A stretch of 64,000 bases of DNA from Meghimatium bilineatum (lineage: Eukaryota; Mollusca; Gastropoda; Stylommatophora; Philomycidae), in NCBI GenBank assembly GCA_034231615.1, contig CM067306.1, positions 30,946,617 to 31,010,616 on the forward strand. The letters run 5' to 3'. Position numbers and translations under genes: made by a program. Under the pieces are notes generated by a model. It saw only the letters and a list, made by a program, of their open reading frames with translations. It was not told where the DNA came from and made no database searches. Below are positions 31,393 through 42,279 of this stretch, one piece after another. Position 1 is the first letter of the stretch; every line of letters starts with the position of its first letter.

Positions 31393-31564
31393 CAGTGGCG
31401 TAGCGTGGGTAAATGGCGCTCTGGGCGGATCATAATTTTTCGTCCTTGTGACATTAATAAAATATGTCAGTGATTGTGAAAGACTGGACGAAAATAACAT
31501 TTGCCGCCCTCCCGATGATGCCACCCGGGGCGGTCCGCACCTCCGCCCCCTCGCTACGCCACTG
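31393..31564. mobile_element. TIR MITE (GTAGCG family)
   Basis: 172 bp with perfectly inverted ends except one base: CAGTGGCGTAGCGTGGG left and CCCTCGCTACGCCACTG right. CATGT lies just outside on both sides, a possible short target duplication. GC-rich inner right half (31500-31555). Similar ends are known from hAT-type elements. Confidence 0.85.
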
Positions 31565-31676
31565 CATGTTGTAATTGAGGCATCTTTCGTTGAGTAGATT
31601 TATTATGTTATCTACAGTTCTTCACTTAAAAAGTGGAGTGGGCACTATCGTCATCATATAGTATTTCTCTCTCTCT

Positions 31677-31710
<34 letters not shown>
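31677..31710. repeat. TA microsatellite
   Basis: About 16 TA units. Lies exactly at the 3' end of the minus-strand LINE at 31711-32010. Confidence 0.95.
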
Positions 31711-31714
<4 letters not shown>

Positions 31715-32010
31715 CATTGTCCTCACTGCCAATATGCATGCCTCTCGGTTCTCTGCAAGCTTTCCAGCTTCTTCCAGTGACATGTTTAGAAAGTCTACGA
31801 TGTTTTGTGTCCATCGTTGTCTTGGTCTGCCTTTTTTTATCTTTTCTTTGACTTTTCTGTCCATGATTAGTCTTTCTAAACTATTGTGTCTCTTTATATG
31901 TCTGAAATATGTTAGTATACGTTTTTTTAAATATAGTTGTGAAGGCCAGTCTACTTTTATATTCATATCTTTGCGGACATCTGCATTGGTACGTAGATCA
32001 ATTAATTTAA
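31711..32010 (-). mobile_element. LINE 3' end with microsatellite tail
   Basis: The minus strand reads RILTYFRHIKRHNSLERLIM, KKGRPRQRWTQNIVDFLNMS and EEAGKLAENREACILAVRTM, then enters the TA run. Same family as 49745-49935 and 62206-62830. Confidence 0.85.
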
Positions 32011-32119
32011 GTCAATTGAATGGTAAGTGCGTAGTGGTGTTTTTACTGCTTTGGTAATATTATCAATATGCATAATAATGGTCATAAGACACACCCCTGT
32101 CTAACTCCTGGTGTTACTG

Positions 32120-32510
32120 AAAAGCACTTTGTAAGTTCAGAATGGGTGTGAATCCTGGACAATCACCAACAAAGTGAAAAATAAAATAGCTGCATTTGAA
32201 ACAAAATTTTACAGAAAAATCCTCGGAATATTATGCACCAAAAAGATCACCAATTTAGCTATCTTGAGAGAAATAAATGTAACAGAAAACTGGCTAAACA
32301 CCATTGGTCTTTCCAGAAAAATACATTATTTTGGCCATATCCATGATGGCCTAGAGACAACCATAATGGAGGGGATGATGCCAGGAACACGACCAATATG
32401 CAGCCCAAGAAGAAAATGGACGCAGGACATCAAAGACCACCTTGGCATGTTTATCTCCCCTGAACATGGCAATAACAGAAGCAGGAAGACTGGCTCAAGA
32501 TAGATAGAAG
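32120..32510 (+). mobile_element. LINE fragment, RT C-terminal region
   Basis: Reads KIAAFETKFYRKILGILCTK, NWLNTIGLSRKIHYFGHI and PRRKWTQDIKDHLGMF: the AFE...YRRIL, GHI and RRKWxxDI signatures of LINE C-termini. In-frame for about 109 codons. Confidence 0.85.
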
Positions 32511-32589
32511 TTTCGAACGGCTGTGATGTTTGCTACATCCTGATCAGGATATGCTACATGATGATGATGTGAGATTAAATGCTTGAGGA

Positions 32590-32955
32590 AAGCTGTAGTG
32601 GTCACCAGACTCGATAGATTACAAAATAAAGACATCAGGGAAAGAATATCTTATATGTATAACACCTTGCACAGAATACATAGAAAGGCAGCAGATAAAG
32701 TGGGTTGACTACATTATGAGAATGCATCACGACAAGCTTAAGTACATGCTTAAAACCAAATGAGATCAGGATACAAAGCCAGAGGAAGACCACGAAAAAT
32801 ATGGATAGAAAACGGCAGGAACATCCTAGATAAAAACGGTCATAGCACAGCCGAGGCCACACATCTGGCTTTGGAACACAAGCTCTAGCTCCAATCACCT
32901 CTACGCTTAGCGACAAGAGTGGATAACAACCCACATGGGGAAAGACAATATATGA
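32590..32955 (+). mobile_element. LINE fragment, C-terminal tail
   Basis: Reads DRLQNKDIRERISYMYNTLH and KARGRPRKIWIENGRNIL with stops between. Ends GATGATGAAA. A different family from the one just upstream. Confidence 0.75.
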
Positions 32956-33537
32956 TGATGAAAGTCCTGAATAGCTCTTACAAAAAGAAAGTTTTTGATA
33001 GTGCGCAGTAATCTTAGCCCGCCGTATGAGTGTAGAGAATACGTGGTGTTTGAATTGATTTCACAGACCTCGAATCATAATGATTCAGTATAGAAGTCGG
33101 TGAGACCGGCTTGTTGAGATTTCCCGTGTCTGGGAATATTGTGTAGTAATTACTTAGTGGTCTTGGATACAACACATGCCAAGTCGAAGTCTGAATAGTT
33201 CGCTGGAAGTTGCTAATGACATTATGATTATCGTCAAGATAATCTAGTAGGCCCTAAGACTAAGTCTAGGCAGACGATTCATCATTCATTCAATCATTAA
33301 TGACACTTGACAACACCTTTCAAATCACGGCAATCAACATTCTCAAAGGTAAGCGATATAGAGCCTATAATTAATATTTAAATATTGTTAAATTAGGATA
33401 GAAACATGGACTAGTTGTAAGTTTGGATGTGCTTAGTGAGTGACCCAAGTGTCAAACATTACTCAATAGTTGCACCAGCTGTCGCGTAATGATTGACTAT
33501 TTATTTTATTTAGAACGTCGCGTTAAAGTTTAGCAAA
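32956..33537. other. No gene recognised
   Basis: No repeat family was recognised. A stretch ending CTCAAAG/GTAAGCG near 33347 looks like an exon donor, but nothing else supports an exon. Confidence 0.4.
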
Positions 33538-33815
33538 TTCATGTATCAGTTTTGACCTTAATGGGGAGATCTGTTAGAGAAGCAGATGCTTGTTGTTACC
33601 ATATTTATTTAAGTTAGATATGTCATGATGAAGCACAACGTTTTGTTAGCACGGTGTGTGTGCCGCGGAATGTAGTAGGTCTACTTAGACTCTACTACTA
33701 CTACTACTAGTCTAGTAGTATTGTGGCTAGTGACCAGAAGTTAGCTGACGATATTAGAAACTGCCTCGCAACTTGAGTCAACACGCCTCATGCGGGACGA
33801 ATTTGTATAAGCTGA
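33538..33815. repeat. Local duplication, copy 1
   Basis: About 270 bp repeated at 34233-34490 in the same orientation. Shared blocks: TTTTGACCTTAATGGGGAGA, AGAAGCAGATGCTTGTTGTT, GCCGCGGAATGTAGTA and GTTAGCTGACGATATTAGAA. A CTA microsatellite (33695-33722) is longer in this copy. Confidence 0.9.
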
Positions 33816-34232
33816 ATGGATCTAATTCAATTGTCGGCGAAATGTCGTATCATTTTTTTCACTAATTCATCGGTTCTTCCTAAGTTAATAAATCGTGAGC
33901 AGTAAACAGACATCTAGGGGAGATCAGTATTGCGACATGAGATTCTTGTCATGTTGGGGTTACCGATCTTGTTACTTAGCGACAGACGTCAATCTGTATA
34001 AACATGGCACTTCATCAGGGCTTATTTGTTTCCTATTTAGATCATGTACTTAGCTGACGTTTGCAACATGCCTCCATCTTTTCTTTACTCACTGTTGCCA
34101 AAGGGAAACTAAAGACGCCCTTATCTTGATTAGAGCTACACACTGCATCAATGTTCTTAAACACAAAGAACTACATTTACGAGTTATAAATAAACCCCCT
34201 ATGAAATAAGATGAAATCTTAAATTTCCATTG

Positions 34233-34490
34233 CGAAATTCATTATCAGTTTTGACCTTAATGGGGAGATCTTTTAGAGAAGCAGATGCTTGTTGTTACCA
34301 TATTTATTTGTTAGATATGTCATGATGAAGCACAATGTTTTGTTAACACGGTGTGAATGTGCCGCGGAATGTAGTACTAGACTACTAGTAGTATTATGAT
34401 TAGTGACCAGAAGTTAGCTGACGATATTAGAAACTGCCTGGCAACTTGAGTTAACACTTCTCATGCGAGACAAATTGGTGTAAGCTGATA
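34233..34490. repeat. Local duplication, copy 2
   Basis: Partner of 33538-33815 about 695 bp away. The 417 bp between them (33816-34232) shows no recognisable feature. Confidence 0.9.
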
Positions 34491-34509
34491 CTATGAAATA
34501 ATATGTAAA

Positions 34510-34902
34510 TTGCATAAAAGTAAAGACATAAATTATATGGATTTTTATACCTTAGCCAACATACATAATTGGGGCAGCAAGCTTCAGTTTTCTTGTACAT
34601 ACTTTCCTGTCAGAGGTATCTGTAGCACCCCAGGCCTGCACTATCATCTCAAGAATGAGTGTAACAGTCAGCTATGTATTCTGTGCCATCCAATGAGCCT
34701 CTCCAATTACGTAGGACTAACATTGTTGCCTGATTCTGGACTTTCCCGAGGAATTGTCACATCCTGCATAAAAATGATTTTAACCTCACCCCACGTGCCA
34801 GATGTTCATAACTTGGGCTCTATGTATACTTTGGCAGTTAGGACCATGGTCAAGGCTGGAGCTCATCTTGTATGGTGTGCAATGCTGGGTTTCATAATCT
34901 AG
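34510..34902 (+). other. Open frame of unknown nature (130 aa)
   Basis: A 130-residue frame, Cys-rich in the first half (FSCTYFPVRGICSTPG, NSQLCILCHP). No domain recognised, no splice sites or repeat identity seen. It directly abuts the minus-strand LINE at 34928 and may be part of an unrecognised element. Probability of a real gene is low. Confidence 0.15.
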
Positions 34903-34927
34903 GAACCACAAAATGAAACTTAATTAG

Positions 34928-36050
34928 TTAGTTAGTCATCAGATCATCATCACTGCAAACTGGACACGTCCATAGTTGCTCTGATCTCTCCCTGGGTGTA
35001 TCCATCAATACACTTCCGCTGACAGTACCAGTCCTCTGCTGGTTGAAAATCATTTTTCTGTGCCCTCCAAAATGTTCACTTCCAGCAACACCGCATTTCA
35101 AACCCTGTTCTTTAATCCTGGCCATCGCAAAGGAATCATTGTCCACACTAGTCTCTCGCTTGCGTGCTTTATCTCTTATGGAGTTCAAAGCGTCACCTCT
35201 ATCCATTGCCCCATTGCTCTGTGTCATAATCGCGCATGATGCCAGTTGATCTGCTCTTTCACTATCTTGAACACCCACATGTCCTGGCACAAAAATAAAT
35301 GTAACTACTGTCAATTTGCCTTTCTCAAGGCCTCAATACACTGTTTACGAACGAGACCCACTTGTACCTTCCTAATCATACTCATAGTCCCTCAAGATGC
35401 AGACCTGTATTGCCTTCTGTGTGCCTACCCACTCAAATGCCCTGGTCACCGCCATAATCTCCATGGTCATGATACTTATAGTCACAGCAAAGGCGCCACT
35501 CTCCTCCCTGATAGTTTTACATGTGCACTGAGCTGTGAAGGTCCAAGCACTGGGAACATATCTTATCAGAGAGATCCATCAGTGTATATATAATCACATC
35601 CCCGTCTTTGGCATTCTCACTGACTAAAGCCTACACTTCTTGCTCCACAGCCTTGGTACACCATTATCTTCATTCCCTGCTAAGTGATATTACTACTCTC
35701 AAACAAGTTTCGAAATCTGTGGGTATACCTATCCATTCCGCTCTTGCTGCCACATCTTGCAATCTGCACGCTACCTTTAACTATCTGTATTTCGGAATGC
35801 AATGGGCGTTCCTTGTCTGCATGTATTTGAAGAAACGCTCATATACAGCAATACTGTAATCTGTGCTCTGCTGTTGGAAAGACGAGTAGGTACCGCACAG
35901 CTCGTGTCGATGTATCTCTTGTGCACCCAAGAATGAATTGCATTGTGCATTATGGATTCTATCCAGTCTTTGGATCTGAGTTTAGCTAGGAGTCAACATT
36001 GCCAGTGCATAGTCCACCACAGCCACCACCAAACCCTGGTACAAAAGAAA
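34928..36050 (-). mobile_element. LINE fragment with RT thumb and RNase H
   Basis: In minus-strand order: YQGLVVAVVDYALAML and QRLDRIHNAQCNSFLGA (RT thumb), GDVIIYTDGS (first RNase H Asp motif), FIFVPGHVGVQDSERADQLA (last RNase H motif), and a terminal RSEQLWTCPVCSDDDL zinc-knuckle-like tail. The RNase H places it in the I/R1/LOA-like group. Frameshifted. A second copy of the family is at 58490-59300. Confidence 0.85.
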
Positions 36051-36059
36051 TTACAACCA

Positions 36060-36395
36060 ATTTCTGAACGCAGAAGAAGAAGAATGCTGAGAGTATCATG
36101 GGCAGCTGGAAGGACAAATGAAGATGCGCTGAGTCAAATTCGAGACGGGGGTTACTTAATAATATCAGAAAGAGACAATCTTTATTTATTATTCAACACA
36201 CTAAGAGGATGGGAGGTCTAGAGAGAATAATTGCAACAGGCAAGAAGGAGACAACGTGAGAAAATATTAGATAGTCTGACGTCGTGTCATGGCAACGAGT
36301 TAACAACGACCCTGATTTTTTTAAAAACTGGAAATAGAGAATTGTGAAGCTCCATGATCGCACATGCCTATCGGCACGGCGGCATGATTTATTTA
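36060..36395 (+). mobile_element. LINE 3' end (EKILDSLTAWHG family)
   Basis: Reads RRRRRMLRVSWAAGRTNEDA, then REKILDSLTSCHGNEL and NRELWSSMIAHAYRHGG. It abuts the minus-strand LINE at 36050. Confidence 0.8.
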
Positions 36396-37560
36396 TTATT
36401 GCCAACAAGTATACCTATTTCTGTTTTCTCCATATTTGGGGTTTTACTGGGTGTTTTTGTGTGGTTTTTTTTTGGCGTTTAATGGAAATATGATCTACTT
36501 ATGTAAGGGCCCATATGCGGCGTCACTACCGTAGGCATCTCTGACAATTTTCGAAAAATCATACGTTTCATTGGTAATTTATACTTTACTGTTGTTGTTA
36601 ATCCACCACAAGTGATGATAACCATTTGTTACTTACACTTTTGAAATTCGGTTAGAGTTAATTTGCTTTGTAAATTAAAAAAAATATATACTTTGCAATT
36701 TATACTTTCTCGCTAGACGAAAAGCACAATACTCAGATTGGCCTTCGCGGTTACTTAAATTGGTTTGCACACATGCCTGTATAAAGTTGATCATGGGTGG
36801 AAAAGAGAAAACGGTCTTGAAGTAGCGTTCTGGTCTGCTTATCACCAGGTCAGGCATGTACACCTGAACACATTCACCAGGCATGTACACCTGAACACTA
36901 AGTCAGATCTTGGTGTGCTTCTTTCAGTTTGTGAGCTGAAGCATGGAAGAAACATTCATTATTAGTTTTCCAATTTTTTACACAGTACTTGACTTGTCAG
37001 GTCTTCTGTTATTGTATCCACTGTTCTCTACCTCCATGTGCTACCTGAATGGTAACTCTTCTGCACTCTTTTCTTCTGATGGTTACTCCTTTGATTATTA
37101 TTTATGTCAATGTCCCCCTTGACATGTTGTTCCCAGGTTTGTCACAGTTAAATTCTACGTAGACCTTACTTCATTAAATTATGTTTCAATCATACAGTAG
37201 AAAAATCGACTGAAGGAACAAAATTATAATAATTAAACTACTGGTTTATCAGGCTTGAATCATCTGCACCCTCTTCTGCGACAGTGAAACATGGGCAACC
37301 TGGAGAGGCTGCTAAAAAGCTTTCACATGCGGTTCCTGCGTCGAATTATTGGAATTATCTGGTAAGACAAGACACTAACACTGATGTAGTGGAGAGAACA
37401 GACAATGCCACAGTGTATTCTGTGATCAGTCTGCACAGACTCAGATGATTGGGGCGTACTATGAGAATTTATGATGTAGGACATACTCAATAAGGTATAT
37501 GCATTACTAGAAATACCTATCAATAGTAAAAAAAAAAAATAACTAAAATAAAACATAGAA
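36396..37560. other. No gene recognised
   Basis: Contains a two-copy direct repeat of GGCATGTACACCTGAACAC (36853-36899) and 37225-37500, which has the look of a decayed LINE (GCACCCTCTTCTGCGACAG, TGCGGTTCCTGCGTCG). No host exon seen. Confidence 0.4.
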
Positions 37561-37575
37561 CAAGGACAACTTTCT

Positions 37576-37606
37576 ACGTTGCGATCCAACCGGGACCTTT
37601 TTCAAG
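37576..37606 (-). other. Hammerhead-like hairpin motif, variant (minus)
   Basis: The minus strand reads TTGAAAAAGGTCC, loop CGGTT, GGATCGCAACG. GGTCC/GGATC pairs over five positions with one G-U. GAAACG is changed to GCAACG. Confidence 0.4.
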
Positions 37607-38110
37607 AAACAAATAACAATCAAAACCATAAAAATATCGACAACTAGAATGACTTGTGTGTGTCCGTGAATCTCCCGTGTGTTTGCCGGGGACCGAAAGG
37701 GGAGCAAAGAGTAGCAACACTGTTTACCTTCCTTCAAAAGACAGTCGTTTATTAAAAAGACAAAATTACAGAATTAGACATATTTTAGAATAAATGTTGG
37801 TTTCCTAAATGGGATAGAACAAGCCCTAAAAACCTCCTTAGTCGCCTCTTACGGTATAAGTTGCATGTCACAGTGTTACTAGTATGTGCTACCATTTCGG
37901 AACCGGGTATTATGAGGTGATGCATAGCCAAAAGTTCCCACAGAATATCCATCTCATGACTGAACTTGTCCTACATTTTATACAGAGCTCTCTGAACCCA
38001 GCAACATATTGTCAAACTGTTGCAACCAACAGAAGGCGATAAGCAACATGTCCGCTAGTATGATCAGATAATGATTTCAAAGGCTGATTGATATATTATT
38101 GATTATTGGA
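37607..38110. other. Unrecognised, with a SINE-A outer piece
   Basis: 37825-37900 has ACCTCCTTAGTCGCCTCTTA and TGCATGTCACAGTGTTACT, the outer part of long SINE-A copies. Otherwise nothing named. Confidence 0.4.
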
Positions 38111-38117
38111 CTAGGCC

Positions 38118-38260
38118 AGGTGTTCTCAACCTAATGCTCGCCAGCACCTTTTTATCTCGTATGGATGTGCTCGCGCCATACGAGCTAACAAGTGCTTACG
38201 AGCACTAACCATTACTTGTGGAAATAAACTAACTGTAGTTGTTATTTATTTATATTTTAA
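38118..38260. mobile_element. hAT-like nonautonomous fragment
   Basis: CCAGGTGTTCTCAACC followed by GC-rich text with GCTCGCGCCATACGAGC resembles the ends of hAT MITEs. The opposite end was not identified. Confidence 0.35.
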
Positions 38261-38939
38261 TATTTGTTAGTTCAATAAGTATCATTATTACTTCATCAAT
38301 ATTTATCGATTACATGTAGACACTTCTGAAAAGATACTGAAAATCCATGAACTAGGTGCTACTATAGGGGCTGCTTTATAAATTATGTCAATAATTTGTA
38401 ACCTGCCCGTCCCTCCATGTCAACAACTGGTCAAGAATTCAATGACCCTCCCCTGCTTGATGTCCACAAATTATTTATCCCCCCGACCCCCCCCCCCCCC
38501 CCCCCCGCAAAATGTATGCAAAAAAAGTACGATAAAAATCCATGTTTTGTTTCAAATGTTTAGAAAAATAAAATTCTAACAATTTAAGTTAATTGGTGTA
38601 TTAAAAAACAGTATTGTTGACGTCCACTTTTGTCAACCCCCTCCCTTGTCAACAACTGTCACACGTTTTCAGGCCCTCTTCCTTTCATTTGTTGACGTAA
38701 TTTATGGACAGTCTCATATCATTAGGAAACGGCTAACCCAGTCAACTCAGTCTTCCTCCGTAGATGTGTTGGAGGATCTATTCACTTACTCTAGGCAGAT
38801 GGTGTAGCTGTGTTATCCACAGTTGCCGTTAACTGTAACGGCTGAATCTTTAATTTGAACTCTTATTTAAAGAAAATATCAAGTAAGAAAAGACGATACG
38901 TCCGATAAGAAAACTGAACAGAAGAATATATAGTTATTT
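38261..38939. other. Unrecognised, with C17 run
   Basis: A pure C run near 38488-38507 and blocks GTTGACGTAATTTATGGACA near 38692, similar to the unit of the array at 49937. No gene. Confidence 0.45.
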
Positions 38940-39225
38940 TTATTTCTGTCCTCATGTACCTTTCGGTGTTGAGGGGAGAGTGAGTGTACTGTCTTTTGCC
39001 CTTCTATTTGCCTCTTCCGCTGTTATATTTCCGAGTGTCTCTAATACACTATCTATCCACCTTTTATGAGGGCGTCCAATAGGTCGACTGTTTTCGTAGC
39101 GTATGTTAAGTGTTTTTTGGATAATACTTTGCTCTTTCTGTCTGGTTATGTGGCCGGAATTTAACTTGTTGTTTCTTGGTGTATTCTATTGTTGACGTGA
39201 TCCCTAATTGTTGAAGAAGAATATA
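38940..39225 (-). mobile_element. LINE fragment, C-terminal tail
   Basis: The minus strand reads SGHITRQKEQSIIQKTLNIR, then RPIGRPHKRWIDSVLETLGN and ITAEEANRRAKDS, a typical LINE tail in an open frame. Confidence 0.75.
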
Positions 39226-39749
39226 TAGTTAAAGCATGATTAGTATCATTTAAAAATGTAGGCAGTTGTTCTACTACTGTATGTCTTGCACTTTCTAAAA
39301 GATCTTAAGGTTGAAACTGTCTTGTATACTGTTATTTGTATTTTTTCATACTCATACCCCTATAGTCTGATATTCTGAGTGTTCAGTGTAAAGCTGATTG
39401 ACCATGTGCTTTACGTAAGTACTAATGCTATTGACAGTATGTCAGAGTATTCTACATAACTTCTATTGTTGGTTTTGATGATGATGATGAAGTAATCTCT
39501 TTAGCTGTGAGCAGGTATCTCTTGACATCCCATAGTCTTCCAGACAAAATCACATGTTCATTTCAGTTGTGTGTGTAAATGATGTGCAGCCTAGCCCCAC
39601 GATGTAATGTTGTATAACGGAGGTTCATAGATACATCTTGTCCCGAAGGGAGGCATTCAAGTGCGCTAGTATTCCAGGATTTCCACGTTCTGCCACGTTC
39701 ACAGAACCGTGACATTCGTCTGCACTATCATACCTATACACGGAATTAA
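39226..39749. other. No gene recognised
   Basis: Only a short GATGATGATGATG run at 39476 stands out. Confidence 0.45.
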
Positions 39750-39906
39750 GCCTTCATTCGTTATTTTTTTTAATGATTGTCAGGATTTTCATTGGTAACT
39801 ATTTATGTACTAGGAGTCGCATGCCAAAAATAGCATTGGCGACTCTAAGTATATAAGGCTAACGAAAATCGAGACAATAATTTAAAAAAGTAACGAACCA
39901 AGGCCT
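39750..39906. mobile_element. FB foldback MITE
   Basis: Left arm GCCTTCATTCGTTATTTTTT and GGATTTTCATTGGTAACTAT, right arm GGCTAACGAAAATCGAGACA and GTAACGAACCAAGGC; arms are inverted copies around GCATGCCAAAAATAGCATTG. Confidence 0.75.
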
Positions 39907-40569
39907 GATAATTATGTGCTTAGATCTATACTGCAGATGATCATGACAGAACACACTTTGGGCGCTACCCGAATTAAAGGCTTGACGAAAACGGACGTGC
40001 TGGACCTCTGAAGCCCATGTCTCGGATATGCGGGGGCCTATCGAGGTGCAAATAAAGCAGATCTGCTCTAGAACTAGCAGCCCAGCGCACACCACGCTCC
40101 CCGGCGGAAATCACACATTTTCATGTTGGTTATCAGAGAGTAAACGAAGAAGAAGAAGAACTTCAGGAACAACTTTCTCATTATTATTCTGTCAGTGATG
40201 GCACACAAGTGACTCCCCGTCAATTCGGTATCTGTCACAAAGGCGCAACGTCGCTAACCCGCATCTCTTCGTCATTCATGTGGGGGATTATGTGGTAGAA
40301 GACAAACATAAAAACAATTGAGACAATTATGTTACGATGATTTTTTCACAAGTAACAAGTTGTCAGCTTATCTCTCAACTTTCCTTAGTCGCCTCCTACG
40401 ACATGTCTGGAAATAAGACAGTCGCCCTATTCTTTGCACACTGAGCTAGAAGTCCTGACTCCGGTTGACATGTGCATAAGGTACATATAAGAATATGATA
40501 ATGATAGAATATAAATAACAACGACATATTCTGTAGTCAGTCCCTCGTAAATAATAGTCATGCTAACTC
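39907..40569. other. No gene recognised
   Basis: 40375-40455 is an outer SINE-A-like piece (CCTTAGTCGCCTCCTACGAC, GCCCTATTCTTTGCAC). Otherwise unrecognised. Confidence 0.4.
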
Positions 40570-40725
40570 AGCGCTTTTATCCTTCAAAAATGACGCGAGT
40601 TGACTTTTTCTGTGATTTTCATTGTTTACTTTGTCTCGGCATTCATTGAAAATCACAAGAAGTCATACAGCGTTGCCTTTGAAGGATCATTTCAGTTGAG
40701 TCTGCAGGACTGTATAAAAATCGAT
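40570..40725. mobile_element. Foldback-like MITE (second family)
   Basis: Arms TGTGATTTTCATTG and CATTGAAAATCACAAG face each other across 40626-40665; CCTTCAAAAATGACG and CTTTGAAGGATCATT extend the symmetry. Related to 30280-30430. Confidence 0.55.
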
Positions 40726-40794
40726 GGTTTCGCCGTGTGGTGACCTATGACTCGAACGACAAGCATGCTATGATACCTGGTAAAATATACATCT

Positions 40795-40930
40795 TATGAC
40801 GAGGTGCGTTACTTTCAATCGCGGACGTTAGTACAATTTGATTATATCAAAGCTTTACAACTATAAAAACTAGTGGAGGTCACGGTTTTGGTAATCCAGT
40901 CACCACGACCTCAAGTACTTATTAATAACT
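40795..40930. repeat. RepG copy
   Basis: CTTTCAATCGCGGACGTTAG, TACAATTTGATTATATCAAA and GTAATCCAGTCACCACGACC match the copies at 25500-25850. Confidence 0.65.
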
Positions 40931-41464
40931 GTGTACCTTTTATTGTCTGCTTTGAATTGTATGTTTATATTCGCCAACAGCTGGTGTACTCCAGATCGAT
41001 ACGGTAATAATTAACTTCATCACAAGTCGTCGTTCTGATTGTAATTTGTTTTTAAATTATATCCGTTTTAACTATCTCTGGTAATTTGACTTTTGCTGTT
41101 TAAAGGTTTGTCAAATTTTTTTTTTAGCAGATAGAGTGTACATGTGTTATGATGTTTCTGACCAAAATTGTTTTTGAATATGCAAATTAAACGGGGAAAA
41201 ATATTCTACAACGACAGAAATATGTAAAAACATGAAAGTACGTAGGTGCAACAGTGTTTTTACACTTCTGCTATGCCATCATTATCATCAAGTGCCGTTT
41301 CTGCAATGAAGGTTGTGCAACAACTGTGATATCAAAGCTGTTCAAAGGACGTAGAGTGTTGACTGTACTCTGGTTTCTTATATGTACGGCAGCACCTCTC
41401 AAAAGAGACACTGAAAGAGTGAGAAATGTGTACTTCCTCGCGATTTGATGTATCTATCAATCTA
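40931..41464. other. No gene recognised
   Basis: AT-rich; no domain or repeat family recognised. Confidence 0.45.
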
Positions 41465-41670
41465 TCTTCATGAGACAGGCAAGTTTAGAGAACATAGTCA
41501 CAATAGGCAAAATTGAAGGCGACAGAGGGCTACAACGTGAGAAAATATTAGACAGTTTGACAGCTTGGCACAGCAAGGAAACAACAACGATCTTGATACA
41601 TAATACTGTGGACAGAGAGCTGGGGAGAGCCATGACCGCCTACGCATGGCACCTGATGATGATGATCAAT
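41465..41670 (+). mobile_element. LINE 3' end (EKILDSLTAWHG family)
   Basis: Cleanest copy: QASLENIVTIGKIEGDRG, QREKILDSLTAWHSKETTT and DRELGRAMTAYAWH then a stop and GATGATGATGA. It runs straight into an ATCT-rich microsatellite. Confidence 0.85.
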
Positions 41671-41900
41671 CTATCTATCTATCTGCCTGTCTATCTGTGT
41701 CTCTGTATACTTATCTATCAACCTACCTATCTAGTCATCCAACTATATATCTATATATTTATCCACCGATCTATCTATCCATAATCTATATATCTCTCCA
41801 AGATGCATACATTTTTCATCCGCCCATCTATTTATCTATCTATATATCCATCATAATTCCATCCATCATGTATCCCTATCCATCAATCCATGTCACTTTC
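41665..41900. repeat. TATC-type microsatellite
   Basis: Degenerate ATCTATCTATC and ATCCATC repeats after the LINE tail. 41900-42130 is unrecognised. Confidence 0.85.
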
Positions 41901-42149
41901 AATCCATCTACCCAACCCACTAACCGCAATTGTGATTACCCCCACAATCCACCATCTATTATGTGACACATATACATGTCGGCTTACACACATTCCAATC
42001 AAAGACCGATTTATCCACAAATCGATACCGAACTATAATCAGCCTTGCACAGCAAAGGTCAACTCCGAAGATATTCCTGATTGGTTCTGATTATTATGTC
42101 CAACCAACACAATCTTCTAACAAAAATGATCATTAGTAGGACCGTACAT

Positions 42150-42240
42150 TTGCAGTATTGGGGGAGGGGGAGGGTGTTTAGCCAGGTTAGTAAATCATTG
42201 CATGACTTTTAGTACTAGGAATTTAACCCTTCCCCCCTCC
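42150..42240. repeat. G-tract repeat family
   Basis: TTGGGGGAGGGGGAGGGTG, TTTAGTACTAGGAATTTA and CCCTTCCCCCCTCCCCC. G-rich and C-rich ends face each other. Confidence 0.5.
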
Positions 42241-42279
42241 CCCTAGCCATTAAAACGGTGTAATTATGTACGAAAACTC

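Larger units (their letters stand above)
30478..31660 (-). mobile_element. LINE fragment, RT to C-terminus, with two insertions
   Basis: Read 3' to 5' on the + strand. The minus strand gives VDNIINLLNERCLNYNM and, after removal of a MITE, the RT thumb side; then a long stretch to KKGWIEGVTNILRRYYITAY at the C-terminus near 30560-30600. Interrupted by a + strand LINE (31043-31296) and a TIR MITE (31393-31564). Frameshifts throughout; dead. Related copies at 1118 and 46316. Confidence 0.8.

Noticed and set aside
33300-33352. Possible first exon ending CTCAAAG/GTAAGCG
   Set aside because: Only a donor-like site; no promoter, reading frame or partner exon could be supported.
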